A DNA stretch of 37,498 bases, taken from IMG/VR virus record IMGVR_UViG_3300046468_000219, positions 1 to 37,498 of that record. One strand, written 5' to 3'. This DNA is from a virus. Positions within the stretch are counted from its first letter, which is position 1. Each line of letters begins with the position of its first letter. Below, one piece after another: positions 28,900 through 37,490 of this stretch. The notes under the pieces were generated by a model. The model was given only the letters and a program-made list of their open reading frames with translations. It searched no databases and was not told where the DNA came from. The position numbers were made by a program, and so were the translations under genes.

Positions 28900-29745
28900 T
28901 TATTGAGGTGATATTTGTACAGTCGTCCCGTCAGGAAGGGTCATAATATTTGCCGAACCCGCTTGCGTAGAATAGTAGTCCTGTACCACCTGTGGCATAT
29001 CCTTTAGGAACTCAGGGTACTGGCGCAAAAAATCATCGAACGCAGCAATCTGGTCCTCGTCAAAATTGAGAAGGCCTCTTTTGTGCAGTTCCCCGCCCTT
29101 GATGGCTTTGGTTTGCATTAATTCTTGAAGGTACTGTCCGAATGTTACATCCCCAACTTTCGTTTCAATGAGTCGCATCCTTTCCGATGGCTTCATGGTT
29201 TGCGGCTTCCCGATGGCAGCGGCTTCGGCCTCTAGTTTGGCTGTCTCTGCTTCTAGTTTTGCTCGTTTTGCAGCAGCTTGGTCAAGCTCGGCCTGTGTGG
29301 GGCCACCCATTGATTCCATTAACTTCAGGACTCCAGAAAGGTTTTGTCCTCGGTTTTCTTGGTAAGCAGAAAGAGCCGCACCTTGGTCGAACTTCCCGTC
29401 CTTGGAGCCAGCTGTTATGGCCGCATTGAGGGCGTTTTGCTCCTGTTGCAGTCCAGCTAGATTGATAATCTTAGACGTAGTAACCGCGTCCTTGGAAAAG
29501 GATTTAGACATCTTTTCGCCTTCTTCCGCGCCGAACTGAGCCGTAAGATAGGGAAGGATAGTCTCGTATCGAAGCTTTCTATCCTCTGCATTCTGCTTGT
29601 CAACCTGGTACTTGGTCACTGCTTTACCAATGTCCTCACCCAGGCTAGCCAATGCTTGACCAGTAATCATACCAGCCTTAGCGAATCCGCTTACGTCTGC
29701 TCTGCCCAATTCTGGGCGTACTTGTGTTCCTACTTGAAATGCCAT
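28900..29745 (-). CDS. Probable internal virion / ejection protein, 281 aa
   Basis: Residues about 30-200 are almost entirely helical, with a strong Ala/Glu/Lys coiled coil 'AKRAKLEAETAKLEAEAAAI' (about 158-177). The N-terminus MAFQVGTQVRPELGRADVSG resembles other ejection-type proteins. It lies between the 440-residue and the 1009-residue proteins; three consecutive helical genes at this site are typical of podovirus internal core proteins. No enzyme motif is visible. Confidence 0.6.
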   Translation of the reverse strand: MAFQVGTQVRPELGRADVSGFAKAGMITGQALASLGEDIGKAVTKYQVDKQNAEDRKLRYETILPYLTAQFGAEEGEKMSKSFSKDAVTTSKIINLAGLQQEQNALNAAITAGSKDGKFDQGAALSAYQENRGQNLSGVLKLMESMGGPTQAELDQAAAKRAKLEAETAKLEAEAAAIGKPQTMKPSERMRLIETKVGDVTFGQYLQELMQTKAIKGGELHKRGLLNFDEDQIAAFDDFLRQYPEFLKDMPQVVQDYYSTQAGSANIMTLPDGTTVQISPQ

Positions 29746-29746
29746 G

Positions 29747-31069
29747 TTACTTAATTTTGGTATCCATCCATTTGCGGATGATTGATTTGAGTCCAGGTTT
29801 GTTGGAAATGAACTTAGCGAAGCGTTCCCCGAATTTTAGATACAGATTACGGAACCATGCGGGTGCATCATTCAGCATCCACTCACGGAACTGTAACCAC
29901 TTCGGATTCTCTACGCCGTAGACCTCACGGGCTACCCAGCAAGCCAACATGACTGGAGCCGCAGCAGCACCTATTTTACCAATAGCGCCCATTAATCCAG
30001 CACTACGCGCAGCACTAGCTTGTGCCTGTGCGCCCTGGAACTCAATGTCCTGTGCGCGTTGTTGCATTGCCATATTGATACCCACGTTGGGGTCAAAGAG
30101 CTGAGGTCCCATTGGCTGTCCAGCGAGTCCAGTTGCCTGTCCAAGGGTCTGTCCACCTAGTCCAATAGCGGAAGAGGGGCGACCCAAGAGGGTCATACCA
30201 ATGTCCCCAGCGATTGCTCGCTGTTGGCCGAATGCACCAGCACCAGCCTGGCGAGCCTCCTGACGGAGACCAGCACGGAATTGTTCACGACCAAGGACCT
30301 CAGCCGCGGCAGCACTTTCATCGCCAATACGACCACTGGCCAGGCTTGCCTGTCTAGCGGCCTGCTGTGCGATTCTACGGCGTTCTGGGGATAGTTCACC
30401 CTCAGCCTCGCCAAAGAGACGAAGGGCCTGCTCCTGGGCAGCGTCAGCCAATGCTGTGCTGTATGGGTCCGCTTCACGGTAAGCCTCAACAATACGAGGG
30501 GCAAAGCCTTCGATTGCCCGAACATCCGCTTCACGCTGAATACCTAGCTGTTCGCGTTGCAGTTCGCCTGCCCGCATTGCCTGTTCCTCAAGCAAATCAA
30601 ACACACCAGGAGTAGCATCCTGGGTTCGCGTTGGGGAAAGTTGGGAAAGCCCCCTTGTAGCAGCATCAAGCTCGTCCTGTATTTTTTTGTATTCAGGGTT
30701 TTCCACCTCGTAGGGAGCGCGGTAAAGCCCACGTCTATGGCCCTGTTTGCCTGACTTATACTTGACTAGTTGCGCTGGAGTGCTTTGTAGCTTTTGCTCT
30801 AGCTCCTGAACTTTTGCTGCCTGAGCAGCGTATTCGGGGTCCCCGTATTCACCCGCGGGTAGACCACGAGCAAAGGTAGCAATGTCCTGTAACTCCAGTG
30901 CTGCATAGCGAGGACGGTATTGTTCCTCCGCGCCAATGAGTCGCTCCTGTAATCGGGGGTCAGTGACACCCTGGTAGCCAGAGAACCCTTGGCCGAATAA
31001 ATATTCACCCATTGACTTTCCTGGGTCAATCGGTGGTGGTGCTGCTGGTGCGCGTCCTTTGCCTCCCAT
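29747..31069 (-). CDS. Probable internal virion protein with CWVAREVYG C-terminal domain, 440 aa
   Basis: The N-terminal 330 residues are helical, Ala/Gln/Arg-rich and repetitive. The last 85 residues form a compact Trp-rich domain (CWVAREVYGVENPKWLQFRE then WMLNDAPAWFRNLYLKFGER). I recall CWVAREVYG-ending tails on structural proteins of marine podoviruses and siphoviruses; the function of the domain is not known. It precedes the other ejection genes by one base, and follows a 164-residue gene by nine. Confidence 0.6.
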   Translation of the reverse strand: MGGKGRAPAAPPPIDPGKSMGEYLFGQGFSGYQGVTDPRLQERLIGAEEQYRPRYAALELQDIATFARGLPAGEYGDPEYAAQAAKVQELEQKLQSTPAQLVKYKSGKQGHRRGLYRAPYEVENPEYKKIQDELDAATRGLSQLSPTRTQDATPGVFDLLEEQAMRAGELQREQLGIQREADVRAIEGFAPRIVEAYREADPYSTALADAAQEQALRLFGEAEGELSPERRRIAQQAARQASLASGRIGDESAAAAEVLGREQFRAGLRQEARQAGAGAFGQQRAIAGDIGMTLLGRPSSAIGLGGQTLGQATGLAGQPMGPQLFDPNVGINMAMQQRAQDIEFQGAQAQASAARSAGLMGAIGKIGAAAAPVMLACWVAREVYGVENPKWLQFREWMLNDAPAWFRNLYLKFGERFAKFISNKPGLKSIIRKWMDTKIK

Positions 31070-31078
31070 AATAATTCC

Positions 31079-31573
31079 TTATTTTGCTTTTAAGATTTTT
31101 GAAAATAGTTTAGTAGTGTATTCAACACGAGTCGGATTACCTTGGCGATAGCGAACTCCAAGGAGTTTCTTCGTAAGGCAATCAGGTTCGCGTTCAATAA
31201 ATTTCAATAGCATTTGTTTCCACGCCGATGTGCTGGATGCGTACAAGAACGCCATGAATATAGCGTCACCGTCAGGGGCATCCTCATTCCAGTTATATAC
31301 AAAGCTCCACCCGTCATCAGCATCGCAATTATACCACATGAAAACCCCCTGAATGTCGGCCTCATCATCGGACATAACAACAAGCGTTCCCTTGGCTTGG
31401 TGATACGCAATGAGACTACGCAGGGCTTCATCCTCCCAGCCGTCAAGCACCTTGCCGTTTTCGTGTTCCTTGCAGTAAGCTACTACCTTATCCACGAACG
31501 AAACAAAGTGCGGCTGATTCCCTGAGTGAAGGGCAGCTACGGCTGAGTTAAGGACTGGATTATCGACTTCCAT
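31079..31573 (-). CDS. Conserved hypothetical virion-cluster protein, 164 aa
   Basis: A soluble alpha/beta protein with 'GVFMWYNCDADDGWSFVYNW', 'GDAIFMAFLYASSTSAWKQM' and 'GVRYRQGNPTRVEYTTKLF', which gives a GNAT-like beta and Arg-rich C-terminal pattern. Proteins of this type occur just before internal virion genes in marine podoviruses. An acetyltransferase fold is possible, but no acetyl-CoA loop can be certified. It overlaps the upstream fibre gene by one base. An extended -10 (TGGTATAAT, 31336-31328 on the minus strand) lies within it. Confidence 0.55.
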   Translation of the reverse strand: MEVDNPVLNSAVAALHSGNQPHFVSFVDKVVAYCKEHENGKVLDGWEDEALRSLIAYHQAKGTLVVMSDDEADIQGVFMWYNCDADDGWSFVYNWNEDAPDGDAIFMAFLYASSTSAWKQMLLKFIEREPDCLTKKLLGVRYRQGNPTRVEYTTKLFSKILKAK

Positions 31574-32235
31574 TAGTATCCGATGGCTTGCCAGTGGTAA
31601 ACAGCATTACTAGCAGGGTTACAAGCTATTTGTGTTGTGCTAAAAGAAGTGACCCCTAAATTTGCAGTGTAATCCGCACCCACAGCACCCCCCTGAATAT
31701 TTATAACAGCATTCGGAAAAGGTGTTGCAAAAGTAATTGTGCCTCCCGCTGCACTCAGGGACGCTATACCCCATTTCATAATCAATCCATTAGGAAAGGT
31801 TACACTTTCTCCACCAGCATACGTGCTTGGCGTAAAGTTAGGTGCGGAATCCACATAAGCCTTAATGCTTTGCTGGGTAGCGAGAGCGGTCGCGCTGTCC
31901 GATACCATATCGTCCTCGTCCAGAACGCTGACTTCTTGTGGGGAAGTAGCCGAACCAGAAGTATTGCCAAGCACTTTCATGTCATCGACATCTTCAATCT
32001 TGGCTTTGGTTACATTGCTGTCCGAAATTTTGGCGGTAGTTACTGATGTATCAGCAAGTTTAGAGGTGGTCACGCCACCGTCCTTGACCACGATTGCTCC
32101 GTTACTGTCAACAAATGTGCTGGTTAAATCAACGGCATCGTTGCTGAAGGTTGCATTATCGAGCATGAGGTTCAGCTTGTCGGCTGAAAGCTGCTCGCCG
32201 TTTGCGAAAGTTTTTCCTGTTGTAATTACTGACAT
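31573..32235 (-). CDS. Short tail fibre protein with gp53-like C-terminal domain, 220 aa
   Basis: The first 100 residues contain repeated VTTSKLADTSVTTAKI-type units, a trimeric shaft pattern. The middle has LATQQSIKAYVDSA. The C-terminal domain (about 145-220: PNGLIMKWGIASLSAAGGTI, then 'TFATPFPNAVINIQGG' and 'AVYHWQAIGY') resembles gp53-like fibre tips that contact host receptors. It probably trimerises. It lies three to four bases after another adhesin gene, suggesting a pair of tail fibres. Confidence 0.75.
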   Translation of the reverse strand: MSVITTGKTFANGEQLSADKLNLMLDNATFSNDAVDLTSTFVDSNGAIVVKDGGVTTSKLADTSVTTAKISDSNVTKAKIEDVDDMKVLGNTSGSATSPQEVSVLDEDDMVSDSATALATQQSIKAYVDSAPNFTPSTYAGGESVTFPNGLIMKWGIASLSAAGGTITFATPFPNAVINIQGGAVGADYTANLGVTSFSTTQIACNPASNAVYHWQAIGY

Positions 32236-32239
32236 GATA

Positions 32240-32857
32240 TTAAGCTGTTCGTTTCCACATGTGAACTACGATGTATGGCTGAAGATTGTTGTGGGCATCA
32301 CCATTACCCACCTGGGAAGTCCTACCAACATTCCCATAGGTGCTAGTAGTTGCAGGTCGCATTGCATATGACTGATTCGTAGAACTACTTTGTGTTGCGG
32401 TTTCAGATATAGCATTCGAACTAGTAACATTACCAGTTTCGGCAACAAAACCATCCACAACAGCAAGGTGATGGTGCTGTGCTAGTTCTGCTTCGGTCAA
32501 CGGATGAGTCTTCGCACCGCCAGTTTCTTCTGCTGTGTCGAAGTCCGTGTCCCCTGAATCAATACCCACGGGTACACGACCAGCACCAAAGGCTACCCAT
32601 GTCCCGAACCCTAACAGGGTAGCGGGGTTGGTTGAATCGCTGGCATTCATGTACACGGAGCCAACGGGATATGCCGCAGAAAAAACATTGATAGCTAGTT
32701 TACTAGCATCAATATCAGCGGATGCCGATATGTCTGCATTCACGATAGTTCCAGTATCAATGGCGGCTGTTGGGCTACCAAGGTCATTCAGGTCAGTAGA
32801 TGTGACCGTATCAGTAGGGCCATAAACCTGGCCTGGTGTTACTGTTATTGTTGCCAT
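32240..32857 (-). CDS. Tail collar/gp10 C-terminal-type adhesin, 205 aa
   Basis: After a short N-terminal part with 'ISASADIDASKLAI', the C-terminal 145 residues carry PVGSVYMNASDSTNPATLLG, 'WVAFGAGRVPVGID', HPLTEAELAQHHHLAVVDGF and HNNLQPYIVVHMWKRTA. This is the phage tail collar / gp10 C-terminal domain, a receptor-facing trimer with a His-containing metal-binding turn. It overlaps the nozzle gene stop by one base, so it is built with the nozzle. Confidence 0.85.
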   Translation of the reverse strand: MATITVTPGQVYGPTDTVTSTDLNDLGSPTAAIDTGTIVNADISASADIDASKLAINVFSAAYPVGSVYMNASDSTNPATLLGFGTWVAFGAGRVPVGIDSGDTDFDTAEETGGAKTHPLTEAELAQHHHLAVVDGFVAETGNVTSSNAISETATQSSSTNQSYAMRPATTSTYGNVGRTSQVGNGDAHNNLQPYIVVHMWKRTA

Positions 32858-35712
32858 TAAATTGCTTTCTGTGTTGAACGCATTGCGGTACTTCCCTCAG
32901 TCTCGATTGCTCGAATACGGGGTCGTCCGCTGGTGTTGTTGATTGTAAATTGTAAGCCGTATCCACGGCGGTTCCCTATTCTACCACGTATAGAAACATC
33001 TTCCCCAATAGGGAGTACGGTGGGTTCGTTCGATACTGAATCAACCGATGAGCCAGAAACAGGACTGGAGAACAAGGTAGTAAAGTTGTTGGATGCAAGC
33101 GTACTTGATATGGATTGATATACTGGAAAGAACGTGGATGTTTTGAACACGTAGATGATGGAGCCGTTGAATGAAACCGCTGGCAGGCTTCCAGCACCAG
33201 GACCATTAAGGCGGTAAACATCAAACCCATTGACTACTGAATCAAATACATATGTCCCGTTAAGGTCGGAATCCGAAAATCCAGACATCTGAACCACGCG
33301 CTGTTCAGTTTTATTGTAGTCCGACAATGAACCCAAGGATTCAACCGTATCGGGATTCTCTGTCTCAATGTCAATATCAAAATCAGAGGTATTGTCCTCA
33401 CTGGATTGAACATGAATATCGAAGTTCTTCCAGCGTTTGCGGTCCATGCTCCCGATAGTGTACTGACGGGTCGTAAGGGCAGCGGGTATATCAATACCCT
33501 GAGCCTCGCCACCAATAAAGGTAACAATGCGGTCCTCTCCGTCCACGCGCTCATCCAGTTTATGAATACCGCCGAATCGGTTAATTGCATATACGCCACG
33601 CTGTTCACCGTCACCAGCTACCAAAAGGTTTTCAATATCCCAATCCGTACTACCAGTCGTATCAATGGACTCCCATTGTTTGTTCAGGAAATTAAATACC
33701 AGGATTGCGTTGTTACGAACAGCATTGTCCAGCGGGACAGCAATAAAGTAACGGTTATCAAAGTAAGTCGCAACTGATTGTTCCCATGCGTCCTTGTTGA
33801 TACGCTGAATGGTTTCGTTGATTGGTTCACTTAGCGGTGTTTCAGTACCGCGAAGATTGTATTCATCAAGGAATTGGGTTCCGTACACGCCATTATCCGA
33901 AAGGAATATAACCTGATTGCCAACCTGCCTAATGGACTTACGAGCTACGCACCCAACCTCGTTAGTAAGAAGCCGAGTACTTGCGCCCTGTACGTTAGTG
34001 GTATTCTCGACAAGATGAATGCTGTTGCGGTTAAACACCAGCAAGCGGTCCTCAGCGAATGAGTGCAGTCCAACAACGAAGTCAGCCGTACCTGCATTGA
34101 AGCGGTACTGTGCGTAAATCTGGTCATAGGTATCACTGTCCAATATATCGGATGCAATTATTTCATCAAGGGCATCCTTGGATGTAAAGCTGTCAAGTGC
34201 ATCATTGACAGTGAATCTATACGGCATTACCAACCTGCGCTGGTGATATACCGCAAACTCTGGTGCTGGCATGTGGATAAATCCTAGACCTACGGATACC
34301 TTGCGAGTAAATACTGGAGTAGATGTTAAACTTGCCCCATCGGTAATGTGTTCGTCAGTTTTGTTAGCGTCCACATAGAACTCGAATCCATGAGCCAGGG
34401 CTACTGTTTCATCGCCACTAATTGTAATACTTGGATTTTGCGGTACGTAGAAAACAATGTCATCACCTGATACATCAGAAACAAATCGGCTTCCGTCAAT
34501 CTTGGTATCACCGAATCCCGCAATATCAATCGGGTCCCCTATGCTCCTGCCGTGACCCGCAGCAGTAATTGTAACCTCGTAAAGAGTATCGTACTCCCCG
34601 CCAGAAATTAACTGCTTGACCGCCGCCGTGATTGAAGTAGTAGGTCCACCCTCAAATAGTTTCGCGACAGTGAACTCCGAGCCAATAATCAGACCAGAGC
34701 TTTGGTCCGCATCCAATGTTTTGTCACCTACTACAGTAACAATGCTACCAACAGAAACACCATCTTCCTGATGCACAACGCCACGGTTCTCGATTAATGC
34801 GAACTCGCCTGACGCGCACACAATTTGTACTGGCTGAGTGTACTCACCACTAGCTACCCTAGTGAACTCAGGTGTCCCAGAAAGGTCCCCGTCCCATTCA
34901 AGGGCAGTCTGACCGTTGCGGAAAATAAATACCTTGTTAAAGGCTTGAATCATATCTGACTCCACGGGAACGGTTTCGCCTACTGGATAAATAATGTCGG
35001 TAGTCTCCCCCGTTTTGAGGTTCTTGGCTACTACTTTTAAATTGGATGCAATCAAGAGGTACTGACTAGCATTGGAAGCTGGGTCACTGTACTCCGTGCT
35101 TGCGTAAACCTCGGTGACATTACCTTGGTCCAAGACCATGTTGAATCCAACAACGGCCTGGGTTGTAATATCGTTCAAATCAAAAGGGAGTGTTTCGGGC
35201 AGGACGATGGCGGTTGTATATACTTCATTAGCACCAGTCAAGGCGTACGTAATTGTGCTAGTAGCACCCGCATCAGTAATGCCAGTAATTGTATGTGTGC
35301 CATTCGGGTCAGTGCCAGTAAACTGAATACCCTCTACGGTAATCTCATCGCCAACCTGGAAGTCATAACCTGGCTCCACTGCTGGCTCATTAAGAACAAG
35401 CGATACTACATTGCTCGTCAGGCTAGCGGACTCAATGGTAGTGGGCAGCATAGAAGTCACTCCATCGCCAATCTCGGCAGTAGTCGGAAGACGTTGTACG
35501 TCACCACCGACCGCAAACGGAGCCTCGATAAGCTCGATGCCCTTACGTACCTGCGCTTCACCGTTACGGTCCAAGCGGATATTTTGGGCATCAGAAAGCA
35601 TCCCCGCCTTAAGCTGGTCAGGGCGAAGGCGATTATTGAAACCAATAAAACCGACATCACCATCCTTGGCAACGCGGTCATCTCTTGCTCCGTATGAACG
35701 ATATTCAGGCAT
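32857..35712 (-). CDS. Tail nozzle (tail tube B-like) protein, 951 aa
   Basis: The N-terminus (GFIGFNNRLRPDQLKAGMLS, then 'AQNIRLDRNGEAQVRKGIEL') is characteristic of large beta-rich podovirus nozzle proteins. The rest is a long series of beta strands without membrane helices, including 'YRFNAGTADFVVGLHSFAED' and 'QVIFLSDNGVYGTQFLDEYN', consistent with propeller and barrel domains. It would close the tail below the adaptor ring (T7 gp12/P22 gp10 role). It ends one base into the collar adhesin gene and begins one base after the 75-residue gene. Confidence 0.75.
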   Translation of the reverse strand: MPEYRSYGARDDRVAKDGDVGFIGFNNRLRPDQLKAGMLSDAQNIRLDRNGEAQVRKGIELIEAPFAVGGDVQRLPTTAEIGDGVTSMLPTTIESASLTSNVVSLVLNEPAVEPGYDFQVGDEITVEGIQFTGTDPNGTHTITGITDAGATSTITYALTGANEVYTTAIVLPETLPFDLNDITTQAVVGFNMVLDQGNVTEVYASTEYSDPASNASQYLLIASNLKVVAKNLKTGETTDIIYPVGETVPVESDMIQAFNKVFIFRNGQTALEWDGDLSGTPEFTRVASGEYTQPVQIVCASGEFALIENRGVVHQEDGVSVGSIVTVVGDKTLDADQSSGLIIGSEFTVAKLFEGGPTTSITAAVKQLISGGEYDTLYEVTITAAGHGRSIGDPIDIAGFGDTKIDGSRFVSDVSGDDIVFYVPQNPSITISGDETVALAHGFEFYVDANKTDEHITDGASLTSTPVFTRKVSVGLGFIHMPAPEFAVYHQRRLVMPYRFTVNDALDSFTSKDALDEIIASDILDSDTYDQIYAQYRFNAGTADFVVGLHSFAEDRLLVFNRNSIHLVENTTNVQGASTRLLTNEVGCVARKSIRQVGNQVIFLSDNGVYGTQFLDEYNLRGTETPLSEPINETIQRINKDAWEQSVATYFDNRYFIAVPLDNAVRNNAILVFNFLNKQWESIDTTGSTDWDIENLLVAGDGEQRGVYAINRFGGIHKLDERVDGEDRIVTFIGGEAQGIDIPAALTTRQYTIGSMDRKRWKNFDIHVQSSEDNTSDFDIDIETENPDTVESLGSLSDYNKTEQRVVQMSGFSDSDLNGTYVFDSVVNGFDVYRLNGPGAGSLPAVSFNGSIIYVFKTSTFFPVYQSISSTLASNNFTTLFSSPVSGSSVDSVSNEPTVLPIGEDVSIRGRIGNRRGYGLQFTINNTSGRPRIRAIETEGSTAMRSTQKAI

Positions 35713-35940
35713 TTATTTTTTTGATTGGCTGCGATGGTAACGAGCTTTCATTTCCTGCCTTGCGGTAGCCCGTCCTCTGCGTACATCATTATAATGTACA
35801 CCCCTGGCCGTAACGGTAAAGTCAGGCAGCGTATGTTCCATGCCTACCTCAATCCGTTTTGCTGGAGACGCGGTTCCACGTTCCATGTTTTCTTCGGGTG
35901 ATGGTTGGCTACGTTTAAATCTTCCTCTTGGTTTTCTCAT
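35713..35940 (-). CDS. Small basic protein, 75 aa
   Basis: Arg/Lys-rich throughout (MRKPRGRFKRSQPSPEENME...), with 'DFTVTARGVHYNDVRRGRAT' in the centre and a C-terminal 'ARQEMKARYHRSQSKK' tail. No structured motif is recognised. It lies between the 81-residue basic gene and the nozzle gene, so it is probably a small virion or DNA-contact protein; that is inferred from composition and position. Confidence 0.6.
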   Translation of the reverse strand: MRKPRGRFKRSQPSPEENMERGTASPAKRIEVGMEHTLPDFTVTARGVHYNDVRRGRATARQEMKARYHRSQSKK

Positions 35941-35945
35941 AATAA

Positions 35946-36191
35946 TTAGCAGTTCCAGGCTCGGCGGCTCCAGTAGTTAGCGGATAGTTTGTTTGACTTG
36001 CCCTTGATGCCACCGCTACGAGCGCAGTAGCTTTTCTTACGGGCAGGACGGTCCTTCTTGATTGTCATGTTAGCATCGCCGAAACGGACCAGTTTTTCCT
36101 TACCACCCTGGCAAGCCTTCACGACAAATTTCTTCCCGCCCTGGACTTCACGGCGTGGCACGTTGCACTTCATCTTGGATTTATCAGCCAT
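35946..36191 (-). CDS. Conserved small basic protein, 81 aa (complete copy)
   Basis: The full-length form of the gene cut at position 1-98. It contains 'KMKCNVPRREVQGGKKFVVK', then 'KEKLVRFGDANMTIKKDRPA' and 'RKKSYCARSGGIKGKSNKLS ANYWSRRAW'. The VRFGDxNMxIK...RRKSFxARH core is a familiar small protein of marine phages, of unknown function. Four Cys, a Trp-rich end and many basic residues suggest a small metal- or nucleic-acid-binding fold. It is joined by TAATG to the 90-residue gene. Confidence 0.75.
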   Translation of the reverse strand: MADKSKMKCNVPRREVQGGKKFVVKACQGGKEKLVRFGDANMTIKKDRPARKKSYCARSGGIKGKSNKLSANYWSRRAWNC

Positions 36192-36463
36192 TATTTTTTG
36201 CGTACTGGTTTTACTCTTCGAGGTTTACCCGCTGGTTGTCCGAGACTTTTCTTCTCAGCTACTTTCTTTTTCTTCTGCGATGGGGTCAGCTCACCCGCAG
36301 TCACAGGGGTTCTTGAGCTTACACGCTTCGATGGTCTGCAGTATGGCGTACCTCGCTTTTCTCCCGCTTGTCGTCCGCAGGGCTTTCCTGAGCGGACATC
36401 CACCCATTCCTCCTTGAACCACCGCTTGAGGGCTGCTCCTTCTTTTGTTTTCCGTGCAGCCAT
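36191..36463 (-). CDS. Small basic protein, 90 aa, second copy
   Basis: Counterpart of 98-370. The frame is intact and the protein is the same (five base changes, all apparently silent in this frame). The start is again the ATG in TAATG at 36463. See the left copy for description. Confidence 0.75.
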   Translation of the reverse strand: MAARKTKEGAALKRWFKEEWVDVRSGKPCGRQAGEKRGTPYCRPSKRVSSRTPVTAGELTPSQKKKKVAEKKSLGQPAGKPRRVKPVRKK

Positions 36464-36597
36464 TACTTTGCATTCTTTCGTTTGCCCCAGTTGGCGGCTC
36501 CTACCTTGCGGCACTTAGCGATTGCCCCACTTGCATAAGCAGATGGGAAGACCTTGTAACGGGCCTTGACCTTTTTGTAGCAAGCGTCCTTAGGCAT
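36463..36597 (-). CDS. Small basic protein, 44 aa, second copy
   Basis: Counterpart of 370-504. Frame kept; the two changes (GCC to GCT and CCC to CCT) are silent. Codon-position bias of the changes supports that this tiny frame is translated. Confidence 0.75.
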   Translation of the reverse strand: MPKDACYKKVKARYKVFPSAYASGAIAKCRKVGAANWGKRKNAK

Positions 36598-36683
36598 TAC
36601 TTACCTTTCACTTTGCAGCCACAACCCTTGCGCTCGCCGCATGAACCCTTACTTGCTTTACCTGCTGGTTTTCGTCCGTACAT
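36597..36683 (-). CDS. Tiny Cys/Lys-rich peptide, 28 aa, second copy
   Basis: Counterpart of 504-590. Ser at residue 8 is replaced by Gly and the base before the ATG region changes from AATAAT to AACAAT. The frame and Shine-Dalgarno (AAGGA) are kept. Confidence 0.6.
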   Translation of the reverse strand: MYGRKPAGKASKGSCGERKGCGCKVKGK

Positions 36684-36691
36684 ATTGTTCC

Positions 36692-37087
36692 TTATTTTAC
36701 TTGTGATGAACCAAAGTAGAATCCTACAATGGCGAGTGCTGTTTGGCGCACTTCAGGGAGTATTAGATAACCCTGCGTATGCACCCATTTTGAGCCTTTG
36801 AATAGGCCTAGAAAGCCGTTTGATTCCTCCTGAAGGGTAACTGCTATGTCAGTGAATGCAAAGACCGCAGGGAGGGCTATAATAGCCAACAGGACGCTTA
36901 CAGTAATAATCCTACGCATCCATACTCCACCACGCTCAGAAGCCCTATCAGCAGATATATCAGCAGCCTTCTGCTTCTTCAGCATTTGCTCGAATAGACG
37001 AGTCTGGCTCTGGGCTTGGGCAGCAATCATCTTCATTACGAAGCCTGATACGCCACCTCCAAGCATTGCTAATAGTTCAGGGGTCAT
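36692..37087 (-). CDS. Putative holin-like membrane protein, 131 aa, second copy
   Basis: Counterpart of 599-994. Changes cluster in the soluble N-terminal part: I6L, Q37K, E40K, V41A and K48R; the membrane segments are unchanged in sequence. Same length and same ATGA coupling to the gene upstream. Confidence 0.5.
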   Translation of the reverse strand: MTPELLAMLGGGVSGFVMKMIAAQAQSQTRLFEQMLKKQKAADISADRASERGGVWMRRIITVSVLLAIIALPAVFAFTDIAVTLQEESNGFLGLFKGSKWVHTQGYLILPEVRQTALAIVGFYFGSSQVK

Positions 37088-37245
37088 TTCTTCAGTTCCT
37101 TGATTACCTTGATGGCTGATGCCGTCATGTAGACAAATGTAGCTAGACCTACACAGAAGCCCAATATCTCATTGACAGGGGTAAGCTCGATGGTGGCAAA
37201 GAAACCAGCCACGCCTACTACGCTTCTGTATATGATGTCGTCCAT
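37084..37245 (-). CDS. Small membrane protein, 53 aa, second copy
   Basis: Counterpart of 991-1152. Frame kept, with V46I near the C-terminus and several silent changes. The stop overlaps the holin-like start as ATGA. Confidence 0.6.
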   Translation of the reverse strand: MDDIIYRSVVGVAGFFATIELTPVNEILGFCVGLATFVYMTASAIKVIKELKK

Positions 37246-37490
37246 TAGATAGCCTCTGGGTCAGGGAATTTTACTTCTTCGACAGCGGATTCCTGCTCGA
37301 CTTCTGTGAGATTATATGTGTCAACAGGCAATGCCCACTTGGCTGCACCTACCAATGGTTTCTTGGTAAGGCGAGGGCGGGTAACGTAGCGTGAACCTTT
37401 ACCTACCTTGTGGTAAGCAAGCCCACGAGCGATACCCTCCTGTTCGGAGCGGTCAATGCCTTCTTGTTCGGTTTCAAATAATAGGTACAT
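37245..37490 (-). CDS. Hypothetical protein, 81 aa, second copy
   Basis: Counterpart of 1152-1397 with four changes (I4L, A6E, V12I, S56D). One base is inserted between the fibre stop and this ATG compared with the left copy. Two further codons of the fibre gene (Ser, stop) lie at the edge of the window. Confidence 0.7.
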   Translation of the reverse strand: MYLLFETEQEGIDRSEQEGIARGLAYHKVGKGSRYVTRPRLTKKPLVGAAKWALPVDTYNLTEVEQESAVEEVKFPDPEAI

